A stretch of DNA of 53,624 bases, from the NCBI GenBank assembly GCA_017472685.1, contig JAFUOO010000001.1, positions 1 through 53,624 of the forward strand, read 5' to 3'. The notes under the pieces are model-generated. The model was not told the origin of the DNA and made no database searches. It worked only from the letters and a program-made list of their open reading frames with translations. The translations under genes and the position numbers were made by a program. Positions 18,726 to 28,477 of this stretch are shown in pieces. This stretch comes from Clostridia bacterium (GTDB lineage Bacteria; Bacillota; Clostridia; UMGS1883). Position 1 is the first letter of the stretch. Every line of letters starts with the position of its first letter.

Positions 18726-19242
18726 TTTTAAAGACGCTGCAGATGTAAGGTATCTCACAAGCAGCGATATAAAGTTTTACGAAACAAAGGGCGGTCTTTT
18801 AGGTGCCGTTCTGGACGGCGAGGATGTAGGCAGATGTGATGTCTTGAGGCTCTTTCCCCTTCATCAGCCCGAAAATTATCTCTCTGTGCGCAGACAAGCA
18901 CAGTCACACCGTGACCGCAGCACTGAGCTGGGTATTGTAGAAAATCTTGACAGCTTTTCCATGGAGGAGAAGGCTCTTATAAGACACGAGCTGGAAAAAA
19001 GATATTTCCTGCCCGAAATTATAAAGGTTAAAAATGCAAAGGAAGAGTTCGGTCATACATATTGGGAAGTGGAAACAAACGCAGGCGAGAGAAGCTTTAC
19101 AACCTTTGACATGTCCTCCAGCCTTATAAGAGTGAGCAGTAATAGTGTCATTCTTATCGACGTTGACGGCTCCAGATACCTTATTCCTGACCTTAGTAAG
19201 GCTGACGACAAGGCGATGAAGATACTTGACATCTGGCTGTAA
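18715..19242 (+). CDS. DUF1854 domain protein
   Basis: This 175-residue soluble protein matches DUF1854: the VRYLTSSDIKFYE opening, the DVLRLFPLHQPENYLSVR block and a C-terminal VDGSRYLIPDL. Members lie next to ABC exporters, and some proteobacterial members are named as cyanophycin-metabolism-associated because of their neighbours. The function is not established. GAGGTG at 18703-18708 selects the ATG at 18715, which overlaps the end of the first ABC gene by 11 bp, so translation is probably coupled. Its place between two half-transporters suggests an accessory or regulatory subunit. No signal peptide or membrane span is visible. Confidence 0.88.
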   Translation: MKNDFKDAADVRYLTSSDIKFYETKGGLLGAVLDGEDVGRCDVLRLFPLHQPENYLSVRRQAQSHRDRSTELGIVENLDSFSMEEKALIRHELEKRYFLPEIIKVKNAKEEFGHTYWEVETNAGERSFTTFDMSSSLIRVSSNSVILIDVDGSRYLIPDLSKADDKAMKILDIWL

Positions 19243-19257
19243 AGAGGGGGCTTTAGA

Positions 19258-21522
19258 ATGATTTTACGATGCGAACTTGGCAAAGTAATTGAAGAAAAAA
19301 TTGAAAAAGCTGCCCTGGGTGAAATTGTTTACAGCCTGCCGTATGACGTTAATGCAAAAGGAATGTTTTCGGAAAACTATTTTGTTATTACCGACAAGCA
19401 CCTTGTGAGCGTAGCGGAGGGTGAAATAAAAACGGTTTTGCCCATTGACAAGGTTGAAAAGGTCAAGGCAGTCGAGCTTGTGGGCGCAGGCAGACTGGAG
19501 ATAATATGCGACTCAATCTGCTATCCTGTTGCAAAGTACACTGCGGAATATATGCCCCAGTTTGCAATGGTAGAGCGTATAATACAGGAGATAATTGACG
19601 GCGAGGAAAGGGTACACGAAAGCTTTGACGAATCGAAGCGTTGCCCCAACTGCGGCAGAAATTATCTCAGAAACACGCGCATATGTCCTCAGTGCTCCGA
19701 CAAAAAGGGCATGGTTAAAAGGGTTGCGGCAATGGCTGCGCCCTGCAAAAACCTGTATATGATAATTCTGGTGCTGTTCTGGCTCAATTCAGCTGTAATG
19801 CTTCTTGGCCCTGAGGTGCAGAAGCGGATGATAAACGATGCCATCACAAATCCCGACGGAAAGCTTTCCGTGCTGGTTTTCTTTGTTGTGATTACGGCAA
19901 TATGCAACATTCTGACCACAGCAATCACCATTGCAAGGCGAATTGTATCGGTAAAGGCAAGTAACCGCCTTGTAAAGGATATGCGTACTGAGGTCTACAC
20001 AAAGCTTCAGAGAATGGGCATAGGTAAGCTCGAAAGCAAAAAAACAGGCGACATGATGCAGCGAATCAACCGCGATACAATGCGTATCGGTCACTTTATC
20101 CAGAACATAGGCATCATGGCAGTTAACGAAATCGTACTGTTTTTATCCGTTGCGGTGGTGCTCTTTGCATACAACTGGCGTATGGCAATCCTCATTCTTC
20201 TGCCAATGCCCTTTGTAAGCATTATTGTAAGTAAGGCACGCCACGAGGTGCGCAGGCGCTACCACACACAGTGGCGTAAATCCGACAAAATGACCAGCAA
20301 GCTTAACGACATTCTTAATGGTATGCGTGTTGTTAAAGCCTTCGGTAGGGAAAACTGGGCGATTGAACAGTTCTCCGCTGTTGCAACAGAGGTTAAGGAG
20401 CAGTCCATCGACAACGACCGATTCTCGGGCACAATATGGCCCATTGTGCGTTTTCTGGTGGGCTTCGGAAGCTACTTTGTGCTTCTTTACGGCGGTAACC
20501 TTGTTGTGGGCGGCACTCTTAAGCTGGGCGATCTAATGCAGTTTTCAACCTATGCGTCCTATCTTTACAACCGTCTTGACTGGTTTGCAATGCTCCCCAG
20601 GCACCTCTCCGAGGCGGCAACAAGTGCACAGCGAGTTTTTGAAGTTTTAGACGAAGAGTCGGACTATGCCTCCGAGGAAAAGAAAGGCTGTCCCGAGATA
20701 AAGGGCGACATTATTTTCAAGGATGTAACCTTCGGCTACAAGAGCTACAGAAGCGTTATAAAGAATTTCTCCCTTCATGTAAAAGAGGGCGAAATGATTG
20801 GTCTTGTAGGTCATTCGGGCGCAGGCAAGAGTACGCTTATAAACCTTCTTATGCGCCTTTACGATGTGGACGACGGCGCAATCACAATAAATGGCAACAA
20901 CCTTAAGGATATAGACAGAGCATATTATAAGCACAACTTGGGTATTGTGCTTCAGGAAAGCTACCTTTTTGCGGGAAGTATCCTGTCGAATATATGCTAC
21001 GCAAAGCCCGATGCAACCGTTGATGATGTTGTGCGCGCGGCAAAAATTGCCAATGCACACGATTTCATTATGAGGCTTCCCAACGGGTACGATACATATG
21101 TAGGCGAAAAGGGCTACAGGCTTTCCGGTGGCGAAAGACAGCGAATTGCAATTGCCCGTGCGGTTATTTCCGACCCCAAAATTCTTATTCTGGACGAAGC
21201 AACCGCAAGCGTTGATACCGAAACCGAAGCACAGATCCAGGAGGCTCTCGGCCGATTGGTAAAGGGCAGAACAACCTTTGCCATTGCACACCGACTGTCC
21301 ACCTTAAAAAATGCAAACAGGCTTGTTGTTTTAGAGGAAGGCAGAATTGCGGAGGTTGGCACACATAATGAGCTTATGGAGCGTGACGGAATATATGCCG
21401 GCTTGGTTAAGGCTCAGAGAACAATGAACGCCATGAATTTCAACGCTGATGAAGGCGGCGGACATGGCGGCAGACGACGTGGACCCGGAGGCAGAGGTCC
21501 CGGCGGACCGCCACCGAGATAA
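19258..21522 (+). CDS. ABC exporter (fused permease/ATPase) with N-terminal zinc-ribbon extension, partner 2
   Basis: This 754-residue half-transporter mirrors the gene at 16494. A beta-rich PH-like region (about 1-120) is followed by a zinc ribbon with C129, C132, C143 and C146, a six-helix membrane domain and an ATPase. Walker [10 protein letters not shown] is near residue 517. The [11 protein letters not shown]-loop, LSGGERQRI signature, [12 protein letters not shown]alker B and IAHRLST H-loop are intact, so neither partner looks catalytically degenerate. The last 25 or so residues are Gly/Arg/Pro-rich ([15 protein letters not shown]), a tail absent from partner 1. GAGGGGG precedes the ATG, 15 bases after the DUF1854 stop. 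Confidence 0.92.
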   Translation: MILRCELGKVIEEKIEKAALGEIVYSLPYDVNAKGMFSENYFVITDKHLVSVAEGEIKTVLPIDKVEKVKAVELVGAGRLEIICDSICYPVAKYTAEYMPQFAMVERIIQEIIDGEERVHESFDESKRCPNCGRNYLRNTRICPQCSDKKGMVKRVAAMAAPCKNLYMIILVLFWLNSAVMLLGPEVQKRMINDAITNPDGKLSVLVFFVVITAICNILTTAITIARRIVSVKASNRLVKDMRTEVYTKLQRMGIGKLESKKTGDMMQRINRDTMRIGHFIQNIGIMAVNEIVLFLSVAVVLFAYNWRMAILILLPMPFVSIIVSKARHEVRRRYHTQWRKSDKMTSKLNDILNGMRVVKAFGRENWAIEQFSAVATEVKEQSIDNDRFSGTIWPIVRFLVGFGSYFVLLYGGNLVVGGTLKLGDLMQFSTYASYLYNRLDWFAMLPRHLSEAATSAQRVFEVLDEESDYASEEKKGCPEIKGDIIFKDVTFGYKSYRSVIKNFSLHVKEGEMIGLVGHSGAGKSTLINLLMRLYDVDDGAITINGNNLKDIDRAYYKHNLGIVLQESYLFAGSILSNICYAKPDATVDDVVRAAKIANAHDFIMRLPNGYDTYVGEKGYRLSGGERQRIAIARAVISDPKILILDEATASVDTETEAQIQEALGRLVKGRTTFAIAHRLSTLKNANRLVVLEEGRIAEVGTHNELMERDGIYAGLVKAQRTMNAMNFNADEGGGHGGRRRGPGGRGPGGPPPR

Positions 21523-21526
21523 TGCG

Positions 21527-21555
21527 TTGACAAAAGTTCTATTTTGTGATATTTT
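21527..21555 (+). promoter_or_regulatory. Putative promoter of the DegV-VOC pair
   Basis: TTGACA (21527-21532) and TATTTT (21550-21555) are 17 bp apart, starting 5 bases after the ABC stop codon. The -35 is perfect but the -10 is weak. Confidence 0.6.
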
Positions 21556-21597
21556 AAAGCTTAGAGAAAGATATTTTTAAAGAAAGGAACATTATGT

Positions 21598-22464
21598 ATG
21601 TCTAAAATTTTGTTAATGACAGACAGCGGCTCTGACATCGGCATGAAAAGAGCGGCACAGTACGGCATTAAGGTTCTTCCCTTAAAATATTCCTTTGACG
21701 GCGAGCATTATTATCTGGACGGCATTGACCAGACTTTAGAAGAATTCTATGAAATGGAGAAGGGAATGGCAGACGTTCCCAAAACTGCGCAGATTTCACC
21801 TCTTGAGTTTGAAGAGGCTTTCGAGCAGGCTTATCAGGATGGCTACGACACGGTTATCTATACATCCATCTCAGGCAAGGCAAGCGGTACCTGCCAGAAT
21901 GCTGTTATGATGGCAGCCCAGGCTATGGATGAGCACGAGGGCTTTAAGATTGAGGTTATCGACTCCATGACTTACAGCGTGCTTTACGGCTTTGCGGTAA
22001 TTGAAGGTGCAAAGCTCCTTAAGGAAGGCAAGAGCGCTGACGAAATTATTGAACGTATTAAAAAGGTTTGCAGTAGTGCAAATGCGTATTTCTTAACAGA
22101 TGACCTTACACACCTTAAAAAGGGCGGCAGAATAAATGCGGCAACCTTTGCAGTTGCAAACATGCTTGACATAAAGCCCATCCTTGTTCTAAAGGACGGG
22201 TTGGTTGAGCAGGGGGCTAAATTACGCGGCAGCAAAAATATCTATAAAAAGCTTGTGGATGCGGCTAAGGCAATGGGCGACTTTAACGAGGGTAAGGTTT
22301 ACACAATCCATACCTGCGTTTATGAAAAGGCGGCATTTTTGCGCAACGCAATAAGCGAGCAATATCCCGATATTGTTGTGGATGACGCCCTTGTAGGCCC
22401 CACAATAGGCTGTCACACAGGTCCCGATTTGATGGGTATTGTGTATTTTGCAGAAAAGTTTTAA
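21598..22464 (+). CDS. DegV family fatty-acid-binding protein
   Basis: This 288-residue cytosolic protein belongs to the DegV/FakB family. It shows the N-terminal TDSGSDI and the TSISGKASGTCQNA blocks that line the fatty-acid site. Family members present bound fatty acids to FakA kinase for phosphorylation and entry into phospholipids. No fakA is in this window, so which role this copy plays is unknown. The start has GAAAGGAA upstream at 21582-21588. Confidence 0.93.
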   Translation: MSKILLMTDSGSDIGMKRAAQYGIKVLPLKYSFDGEHYYLDGIDQTLEEFYEMEKGMADVPKTAQISPLEFEEAFEQAYQDGYDTVIYTSISGKASGTCQNAVMMAAQAMDEHEGFKIEVIDSMTYSVLYGFAVIEGAKLLKEGKSADEIIERIKKVCSSANAYFLTDDLTHLKKGGRINAATFAVANMLDIKPILVLKDGLVEQGAKLRGSKNIYKKLVDAAKAMGDFNEGKVYTIHTCVYEKAAFLRNAISEQYPDIVVDDALVGPTIGCHTGPDLMGIVYFAEKF

Positions 22465-22477
22465 GGAGGAAAAAGGC

Positions 22478-22861
22478 ATGACATTCGGTATTGAGCATCT
22501 TGCGATTATTGCAAAGGATACAAAGGTTTTAACAGACTGGTACACAAAAATGTTTGACACAGAGGTTGTTTACGATAACGGTAAGGGCACAATATTCCTT
22601 GCTTTTTCCGACAAAAGCATGATTGAATTTATCCCCGCAGAAGAAATGGAACGAGAAGACCTTGCCGCAAAGAGACAGGGCATCCGTCACATTGCAATTT
22701 CTGTTGACGATTTTGACGGTGCAGTAGAGCGCCTTATGGCTGAAAATGTTGAAGTGGTTACAGCACCTAGCACAAGTGCAAAGGGCATTTCCACCTTCTT
22801 CTTCCGTGACATTGAAGGCAACATTCTTCATTTAATCACAAGACCCGAGCCCTTAATTTAA
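22478..22861 (+). CDS. VOC (glyoxalase/bleomycin resistance-like) family protein
   Basis: This 127-residue protein has two beta-alpha-beta-beta-beta modules: it opens IEHLAIIAKDTKVLTDWY and ends FFFRDIEGNILHLITRP. Metal ligands of the glyoxalase fold are suggested by His in IEHLAI, Glu in SMIEFIP, His in IRHIAI and His in NILHLI. The substrate is unknown; a lactoylglutathione lyase-like or methylmalonyl-CoA epimerase-like role is possible. AAGGAGG at 22463-22469 overlaps the DegV stop and selects the ATG at 22478, so the pair is co-transcribed. Confidence 0.88.
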   Translation: MTFGIEHLAIIAKDTKVLTDWYTKMFDTEVVYDNGKGTIFLAFSDKSMIEFIPAEEMEREDLAAKRQGIRHIAISVDDFDGAVERLMAENVEVVTAPSTSAKGISTFFFRDIEGNILHLITRPEPLI

Positions 22862-22866
22862 GTGCG

Positions 22867-22899
22867 AAAATGCAGCGGCAATTGCCACTGCATTTTTTT
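22867..22899 (+). terminator. Terminator after the VOC gene
   Basis: AAATGCAG-c-GGCAATTGCC-a-CTGCATTT forms a long stem with a single mismatch and ends in seven T. Confidence 0.88.
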
Positions 22900-22922
22900 G
22901 TGCAAATAAAGTAAGAAAAATA

Positions 22923-22952
22923 TTGCAATATTGGAATAAAGTGTGTTATAAT
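22923..22952 (+). promoter_or_regulatory. Sigma-A promoter of pgk
   Basis: TTGCAA (22923-22928) and TATAAT (22947-22952) are 18 bp apart, with TGT before the -10 box (extended -10). Confidence 0.8.
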
Positions 22953-22989
22953 ATCTACATATGAAAAAATATTTTATGAGGTGATAGTT

Positions 22990-24171
<1,182 letters not shown>

Positions 24172-24185
24172 TTTCGGCGCAGACC

Positions 24186-24298
24186 ATTTAAAAGCAAAAA
24201 AAGACTGTGAGTGCGGTCGGTTTAATTGCTCAATGACTTCAACAAAGTAGAAATCCGCACCTTTGAGTGCGGATTTCGTTGATATGATGCTTTTAAAT
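24186..24298. repeat. Nested inverted repeats downstream of pgk
   Basis: ATTTAAAAGCA (24186-24196) is the exact inverse of TGCTTTTAAAT (24288-24298). Inside lie TCAAC (24239-24243)/GTTGA (24278-24282) and a strong hairpin, GAAATCCGCAC (24250-24260)/GTGCGGATTTC (24267-24277). No U-tract follows, so it is not a typical terminator. It may be a small inverted-repeat element or an RNA-processing site. Confidence 0.6.
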
Positions 24299-24300
24299 TA

Positions 24301-24388
24301 CGAACAAACCTCACCTCTCGGCGCACCTTTGTACGCCGTCGGGCAACGGTCAAATGCGAAGTTTTCGCATTTGCCTTCGGTTTGTCCG
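24301..24388 (+). other. Potential three-way-junction RNA upstream of tpiA
   Basis: CGAACAAACC (24301-24310) can pair with GGTTTGTCCG (24379-24388) with one mismatch. It encloses hairpin CGGCG/CGCCG (24319-24338) and hairpin CAAATGCGAA/TTCGCATTTG (24351-24373). I do not recognise a named riboswitch. The gap 24172-24453 holds this, the inverted repeat before it and the tpiA ribosome binding site, with no convincing promoter. Confidence 0.5.
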
Positions 24389-24453
24389 TTCTGCATCCAA
24401 ACTTATCAGTCTAAATCATATATTTATGAACAAAAGAAAGGATGTAAACTATT

Positions 24454-25203
24454 ATGGCAAGAAAGATTTTAGCAGCAGGCAACTGGAAAATGAATATGAC
24501 ACCCTCCGAAGCAAAGGCTCTTATCACAGAGCTTGTAGAAAAGTGCAAGGGTGCAAAGAACGACGTTCTTGTTTGCCCTCCTTTGGTAGACCTTCCCGCA
24601 GTATTGGAAGTAGCTAAGGGCACAAACATCAAGGTTGGTGCGCAGAACTTCTATTACATGGACAAGGGTGCTTACACAGGCGAAGTAAGTGCAGATATGT
24701 TAAAGGACCTCGGCGTTGAATACGTAATCATCGGTCACAGCGAAAGAAGAGAATACTTCTGCGAAACAGACGAAATCATCAACAAGAAGGTTACAAAGGC
24801 ACTTGAAAAGGGTCTTGTTCCCGTTCTTTGCTGCGGTGAAAGCCTTCAGCAGAGAGAAGACAATGTAACATTTGACTTCATCCGTACACAGATCAAGATT
24901 GCTCTCCGCGGTGTTTCCAAGGAAGACATGACAAAGATTGTTATCGCTTACGAGCCTATCTGGGCTATCGGTACAGGTAAGGTTGCTACAAGCGAACAGG
25001 CAAACGAAGTTTGTGCTGACATCCGTAATTGCCTTGCAACTATTTACGACCAGGAAACAGCAGACAACACAACTATCCTCTACGGCGGCAGCGTAAATAA
25101 GGACTGCGCAGCAGAGCTTTTCGCAATGAGCGACATCGACGGCGGTCTTGTTGGCGGTGCTTCTCTTAAGAGTGAAGATTTCTCCATCATCGCTAACGCA
25201 TAA
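24454..25203 (+). CDS. tpiA: Triosephosphate isomerase
   Basis: This 249-residue TIM-barrel enzyme interconverts dihydroxyacetone phosphate and glyceraldehyde 3-phosphate. Catalytic residues are visible: Asn and Lys in AGNWKMN, His in IIGHSERRE and Glu in [11 protein letters not shown]. The phosphate loop YGGSVN lies near the C-terminus. The length is typical. AAAGGATG precedes the ATG. Codon bias is the same high-expression type as pgk. Confidence 0.98.
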   Translation: MARKILAAGNWKMNMTPSEAKALITELVEKCKGAKNDVLVCPPLVDLPAVLEVAKGTNIKVGAQNFYYMDKGAYTGEVSADMLKDLGVEYVIIGHSERREYFCETDEIINKKVTKALEKGLVPVLCCGESLQQREDNVTFDFIRTQIKIALRGVSKEDMTKIVIAYEPIWAIGTGKVATSEQANEVCADIRNCLATIYDQETADNTTILYGGSVNKDCAAELFAMSDIDGGLVGGASLKSEDFSIIANA

Positions 25204-25240
25204 AAAATGCAGAATGCAAAGTGCAAAATGCAGAATTAAC
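25204..25240. repeat. TGCAGAATGC-type intergenic repeat, copy 1
   Basis: The A/G-rich run of TGCAGAATGCAAAGTGC-like units ending in CAGAATTAAC resembles the segment at 50241-50274, including the terminal GCAGAATTAA. It begins immediately after the tpiA stop. Confidence 0.6.
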
Positions 25241-25242
25241 GA

Positions 25243-25270
25243 ACAAACTCCGCAGTGCGGAGTTTGTTTT
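25243..25270 (+). terminator. Hairpin between tpiA and gpmI
   Basis: ACAAACTCCGC (25243-25253) pairs with GCGGAGTTTGT (25257-25267) around a 3-base loop and is followed by TTT. The arm begins with the same CGAACAAAC seen at 24301, so the two may be related repeats. It may attenuate transcription into gpmI. Confidence 0.65.
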
Positions 25271-25290
25271 GAACAGAAAGGAAAAAGCTT

Positions 25291-26805
25291 ATGAGTAAAA
25301 AACCTGTTGCACTTATCATCATGGACGGTTATGGTATCAACCCCGAAACAGAGGGTAATGCTATTTATGAGGCTAAAACACCTAACCTTGATAAGTATTT
25401 TAAGGAAAATGCAAATACAACTATTGCAGCAAGCGGTCTTGACGTTGGTCTTCCTGACGGACAGATGGGTAACAGCGAAGTTGGTCACACAAATATCGGT
25501 GCGGGCAGAGTTGTTTATCAGATGCTTGTTAAAATCACAAAGGACATTGAAGACGGCACAATCCTTAAGAATAAGGCTCTTGTAGACGCTATGGAAAACG
25601 CAAAGGGTAAGGCATTACACCTTATGGGTCTTCTTTCTCCCGGCGGTGTACACAGCCACAACACACACCTTTACGGTCTTATCCGTATGGCAAAATCAAT
25701 GGGCGTTAGCAAGGTATACGTTCACACATTCCTTGACGGACGTGACGTGCCTCCTTCCTCCGCTGCCGAATACATGGCAGAATTACAGGCTGAAATCGAC
25801 AAAATCGGTCTTGGCAGTATTGCTACTGTTGCAGGCAGATTTTACGCAATGGACCGTGACAACGCCTGGGACAGAGTTGAAAAGGCATATGCCGCTCTTG
25901 TTTACGGCGAAGGCGTTGAAGAGGAAGATGCAGTTGAAGCAGTTAAAAATTCCTACGCTAACGGCGTAACAGACGAATTCATGCTTCCCACAGTATGCGA
26001 CAAGGAAGGTAAGATTAAGGAAGGCGACAGCGTTATCTTCTTTAACTTCCGTCCCGACAGAGCACGCCAGCTCACAAGAACTTTTGTTGACCCCGATTTC
26101 GCAGGCTTTGAAAGAAGACAGGGTTATTTCCCCGTTCACTTTGTATGCATGGCTCAATACGATGCAGAAATGCCCAACGTAACTGTTGCATATCCTCCCG
26201 AAGAATTGACAATGACACTTGGCGAATACCTTTCCAAGTCGGGCCTTACACAGCTTAGAATTGCCGAAACACAGAAGTATGCTCACGTAACATTCTTCTT
26301 CAACGGTGGCGAAGAAAAACAGTTTGAAGGCGAAGACAGAATACTTATCAAGTCTCCCGACGTTGAAACCTTTGACCTCAAGCCCGAAATGAGCGCATAC
26401 GAGGTTTGCGACGCTGTGCTTGAAGCTATCAACTCCGACAAGTTTGATGTTATCATTCTTAACTATGCAAACTGCGACATGGTTGGTCACACAGGTATCA
26501 TTCCTGCGGCAGTAGCAGCTGTTGAAGCTGTTGACACATGCGTAGGCAGAATGGTTGATGCTATCATAAAGAAGGGCGGTGTTGCGTGCATCACAGCTGA
26601 CCACGGTAACGCTGACCAGCTTATTGACCCCGAAACAAAGGGTCCCTTCACAGCTCACACAACAAACCCCGTACCCTTTATTGTGGTAGGAAAAGACTGT
26701 GAACTCCGTGAGGGCGGTCGTCTTGCTGACATTGCTCCCACAATGCTCGAAATTTTAGGTCTTGAAAAGCCTGCTGAAATGACAGGCGAAAGCTTAATTA
26801 AATAA
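25291..26805 (+). CDS. gpmI: 2,3-bisphosphoglycerate-independent phosphoglycerate mutase
   Basis: This 504-residue manganese enzyme interconverts 3- and 2-phosphoglycerate. Metal ligands include the Asp of LIIMDGYG at the start and a later HGNADQL block. The phosphorylated Ser is in GQMGNSEVGHTNIGAGR near residue 62. The alkaline-phosphatase-like and phosphotransferase domains are complete and the length is typical. GAAAGGAA precedes the ATG. Its place after pgk and tpiA is a common glycolytic gene order in the Bacillota. Confidence 0.98.
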   Translation: MSKKPVALIIMDGYGINPETEGNAIYEAKTPNLDKYFKENANTTIAASGLDVGLPDGQMGNSEVGHTNIGAGRVVYQMLVKITKDIEDGTILKNKALVDAMENAKGKALHLMGLLSPGGVHSHNTHLYGLIRMAKSMGVSKVYVHTFLDGRDVPPSSAAEYMAELQAEIDKIGLGSIATVAGRFYAMDRDNAWDRVEKAYAALVYGEGVEEEDAVEAVKNSYANGVTDEFMLPTVCDKEGKIKEGDSVIFFNFRPDRARQLTRTFVDPDFAGFERRQGYFPVHFVCMAQYDAEMPNVTVAYPPEELTMTLGEYLSKSGLTQLRIAETQKYAHVTFFFNGGEEKQFEGEDRILIKSPDVETFDLKPEMSAYEVCDAVLEAINSDKFDVIILNYANCDMVGHTGIIPAAVAAVEAVDTCVGRMVDAIIKKGGVACITADHGNADQLIDPETKGPFTAHTTNPVPFIVVGKDCELREGGRLADIAPTMLEILGLEKPAEMTGESLIK

Positions 26806-26810
26806 TTAAG

Positions 26811-26839
26811 AAAGGGGGTACGGAAGCGTACCCCCTTTT
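26811..26839 (+). terminator. Terminator after gpmI
   Basis: AAAGGGGGTACG (26811-26822) pairs perfectly with CGTACCCCCTTT around GAAG and ends TTTT. It closes the glycolytic unit, 5 bases after the stop. Confidence 0.9.
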
Positions 26840-26855
26840 AATGTCAGGTGATACA

Positions 26856-27416
26856 ATGAAATTTAAAATTGATTATGAGCATATTTTCTTTGACAGATAC
26901 ATTCTTTGTGACATTGAAAAGCAAAGGGAAGCCGAAAATATTTTAAAAAGAGTGTTTAAGGAGTCCTTGAAAAACATCGAAAACAATGTGATTGAGCTCA
27001 CAGCAAGGGATGCTGAAAAAGAAATTGAAATAGAAGAGAAAGTAAAAATGCTTAAGTACGAGTTTTTTCTGCTGCTTGAGCCTTTTTGTGAAGAGCAGCC
27101 TGAAGAAGAGCTTGACACAGCTACGCAGGCCGCAAAATATATAAGGCAGAATTATCTTTACGAAACCCTTTGCCCGTCACAGGTGTGCGACCGATTTGAT
27201 ATTGACAGAAAAGCCCTTGATAAAGCCTTTGAGGCACGGTTTTCAAAAACTGTCAGCGAATATATAAAGTATATCCGTGTGGAAAAAACAAAGGAGCATA
27301 TCAAAAATGGCGAAAGGTTGGAAGATGTTGCAGCCCTTTGTGGCTTTGGCAGCGTGAAAACAATGCAACGGGCGTTTAAGAGTGTATGCGGAAAAACCCC
27401 CGGCGAGTACAGGTGA
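26856..27416 (+). CDS. AraC-type helix-turn-helix regulator
   Basis: This 186-residue protein has a charged, helical N-terminal half (about 1-95, many Glu and Lys, possible coiled coil) with no effector-binding domain I recognise. The C-terminal half is an AraC/XylS DNA-binding domain: the first helix-turn-helix is in LCPSQVCDRFDIDRKALDKAFEARF and the family's second is in LEDVAALCGFGSVKTMQRAFKSVCGKTPGEYR. AGGTGA just upstream supports the ATG at 26856 over an ATG 15 bases earlier. It follows the gpmI terminator with no promoter I can see, so read-through or an undetected promoter would express it. Its target is unknown. Confidence 0.85.
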   Translation: MKFKIDYEHIFFDRYILCDIEKQREAENILKRVFKESLKNIENNVIELTARDAEKEIEIEEKVKMLKYEFFLLLEPFCEEQPEEELDTATQAAKYIRQNYLYETLCPSQVCDRFDIDRKALDKAFEARFSKTVSEYIKYIRVEKTKEHIKNGERLEDVAALCGFGSVKTMQRAFKSVCGKTPGEYR

Positions 27417-27423
27417 GGTCTGC

Positions 27424-27452
27424 TTGACAGTAAGTGGACAAAATGATATAAT
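27424..27452 (+). promoter_or_regulatory. Consensus sigma-A promoter of the licD operon
   Basis: TTGACA (27424-27429) and TATAAT (27447-27452) are both perfect and 17 bp apart, with TGA before the -10 box. It begins 8 bases after the AraC-type gene stops. Confidence 0.92.
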
Positions 27453-27502
27453 TTACAGTGTAAAATTGGGTGTATTGTATTTTTGCTCAGGTGGTGAATG
27501 CT

Positions 27503-28375
27503 TTGGATAAGGATTTTCTTAAAGCTGAAGAAAGAAGCGGCTTTTTCGTTGACGAAACAATGAAAAAGGTGTGGCTTTGTGATATAGAGCTTTTGGAAGT
27601 AATGGAGGATATCTGTAAAAGGCACAACATAAAGTGGTTTGCCGACGGAGGTACTCTTTTGGGTGCGGTAAGACATAAGGGCTTTATTCCCTGGGACGAC
27701 GATATTGACATCCAGATGCTTCGTGAAGATTACGACAGGTTTATCGAGGCATGTAAAACAGAATTAAAGGAGCCTTATTTTCTGCAGTGGGCAGGAAGCG
27801 AAAAGGGCTTTCAGCCATGGCACGCTAAACTCAGAGACGACAGAACAACAGGCAGTACACGTTTTGAAACAAGCTGCTTCCCCGAATGGCACAGAGGTAT
27901 ATTTATTGACATTTTTCCGCTGGACAACGTGCCCGACGGAAAGGTTAAATACTTTTTACATATGACATACCTTAAAATTTTCAGGCTTCTTCTTTTAGGC
28001 TTTGAGGTGCCTCGTTCACCCGAGGCGAAGAAAATTTCTAAGGTGTTTGCCCATTTTGTGCTTGGCTTTTTAAACCTTTTCACAACCCATGAAAAGCTTT
28101 GCAGGGCATATTTAAAAAAGGTAAAGAGCATAAAGGGCAACACAAAAAAGGTTGGCGTAACAGCCTTCCGTCCGGGTGTCAAGAAGTATGAATGGCGAAG
28201 AGAGCTGTTTGAAAACACAGTTGAGCTTCCCTTTGAATGGCGCACTGTAACCTGCCCCGAAAACGTGCACGAAAGGCTCAGCGTACAGTACGGCGAGGAT
28301 TATATGGTGTTCAAAAAGGGCACGGCACAGCATACAACAATCAGTTTTAATCCTGATAAATCCTATAAGGATTAA
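27503..28375 (+). CDS. LicD family phosphotransferase
   Basis: This 290-residue cytosolic enzyme is of the LicD/nucleotidyltransferase type. The signature WFADGGTLLGAVRHKGFIPWDDDID is at about residues 45-69, with the acidic metal-binding cluster D65-D69. Family members attach phosphocholine or other phospho-groups to cell-surface glycans. The substrate here is unknown. I chose the TTG at 27503 because AGGTGG lies 8 bases upstream. Earlier in-frame GTG codons overlap that site. The flippase downstream supports a role in a surface polysaccharide. The last codons are part of an inverted repeat that continues past the stop. Confidence 0.88.
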   Translation: MDKDFLKAEERSGFFVDETMKKVWLCDIELLEVMEDICKRHNIKWFADGGTLLGAVRHKGFIPWDDDIDIQMLREDYDRFIEACKTELKEPYFLQWAGSEKGFQPWHAKLRDDRTTGSTRFETSCFPEWHRGIFIDIFPLDNVPDGKVKYFLHMTYLKIFRLLLLGFEVPRSPEAKKISKVFAHFVLGFLNLFTTHEKLCRAYLKKVKSIKGNTKKVGVTAFRPGVKKYEWRRELFENTVELPFEWRTVTCPENVHERLSVQYGEDYMVFKKGTAQHTTISFNPDKSYKD

Positions 28376-28380
28376 AACTG
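28342..28380. repeat. Inverted repeat across the licD-like stop codon
   Basis: CAGTTTTAATCCT (28342-28354), which is coding, is the exact inverse of AGGATTAAAACTG (28368-28380), which spans the stop codon. No U-tract follows. The rest of the gap to 28477 holds AGTGAAGA-type repeats and a weak hairpin (GATTTCCGC/GCGAAAATC). Confidence 0.7.
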
Positions 28381-28477
28381 AAGTGAAGAAGTAAGAGTGA
28401 ATAGTGAAGGGCTCAGGTGGATTTCCGCTATGCGAAAATCTTTGATTTAAAGTTATGCCTGAAAGGAAGAGCATTTA

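Noticed and set aside
24263..24472. Small open frame (69 codons) upstream of tpiA
   Set aside because: It runs through hairpins, overlaps the tpiA start and lacks a ribosome binding site.
25783..26658. A 291-codon minus-strand open frame
   Set aside because: It is antisense to gpmI, which is complete; the frame stays open because of the biased codon use of gpmI.
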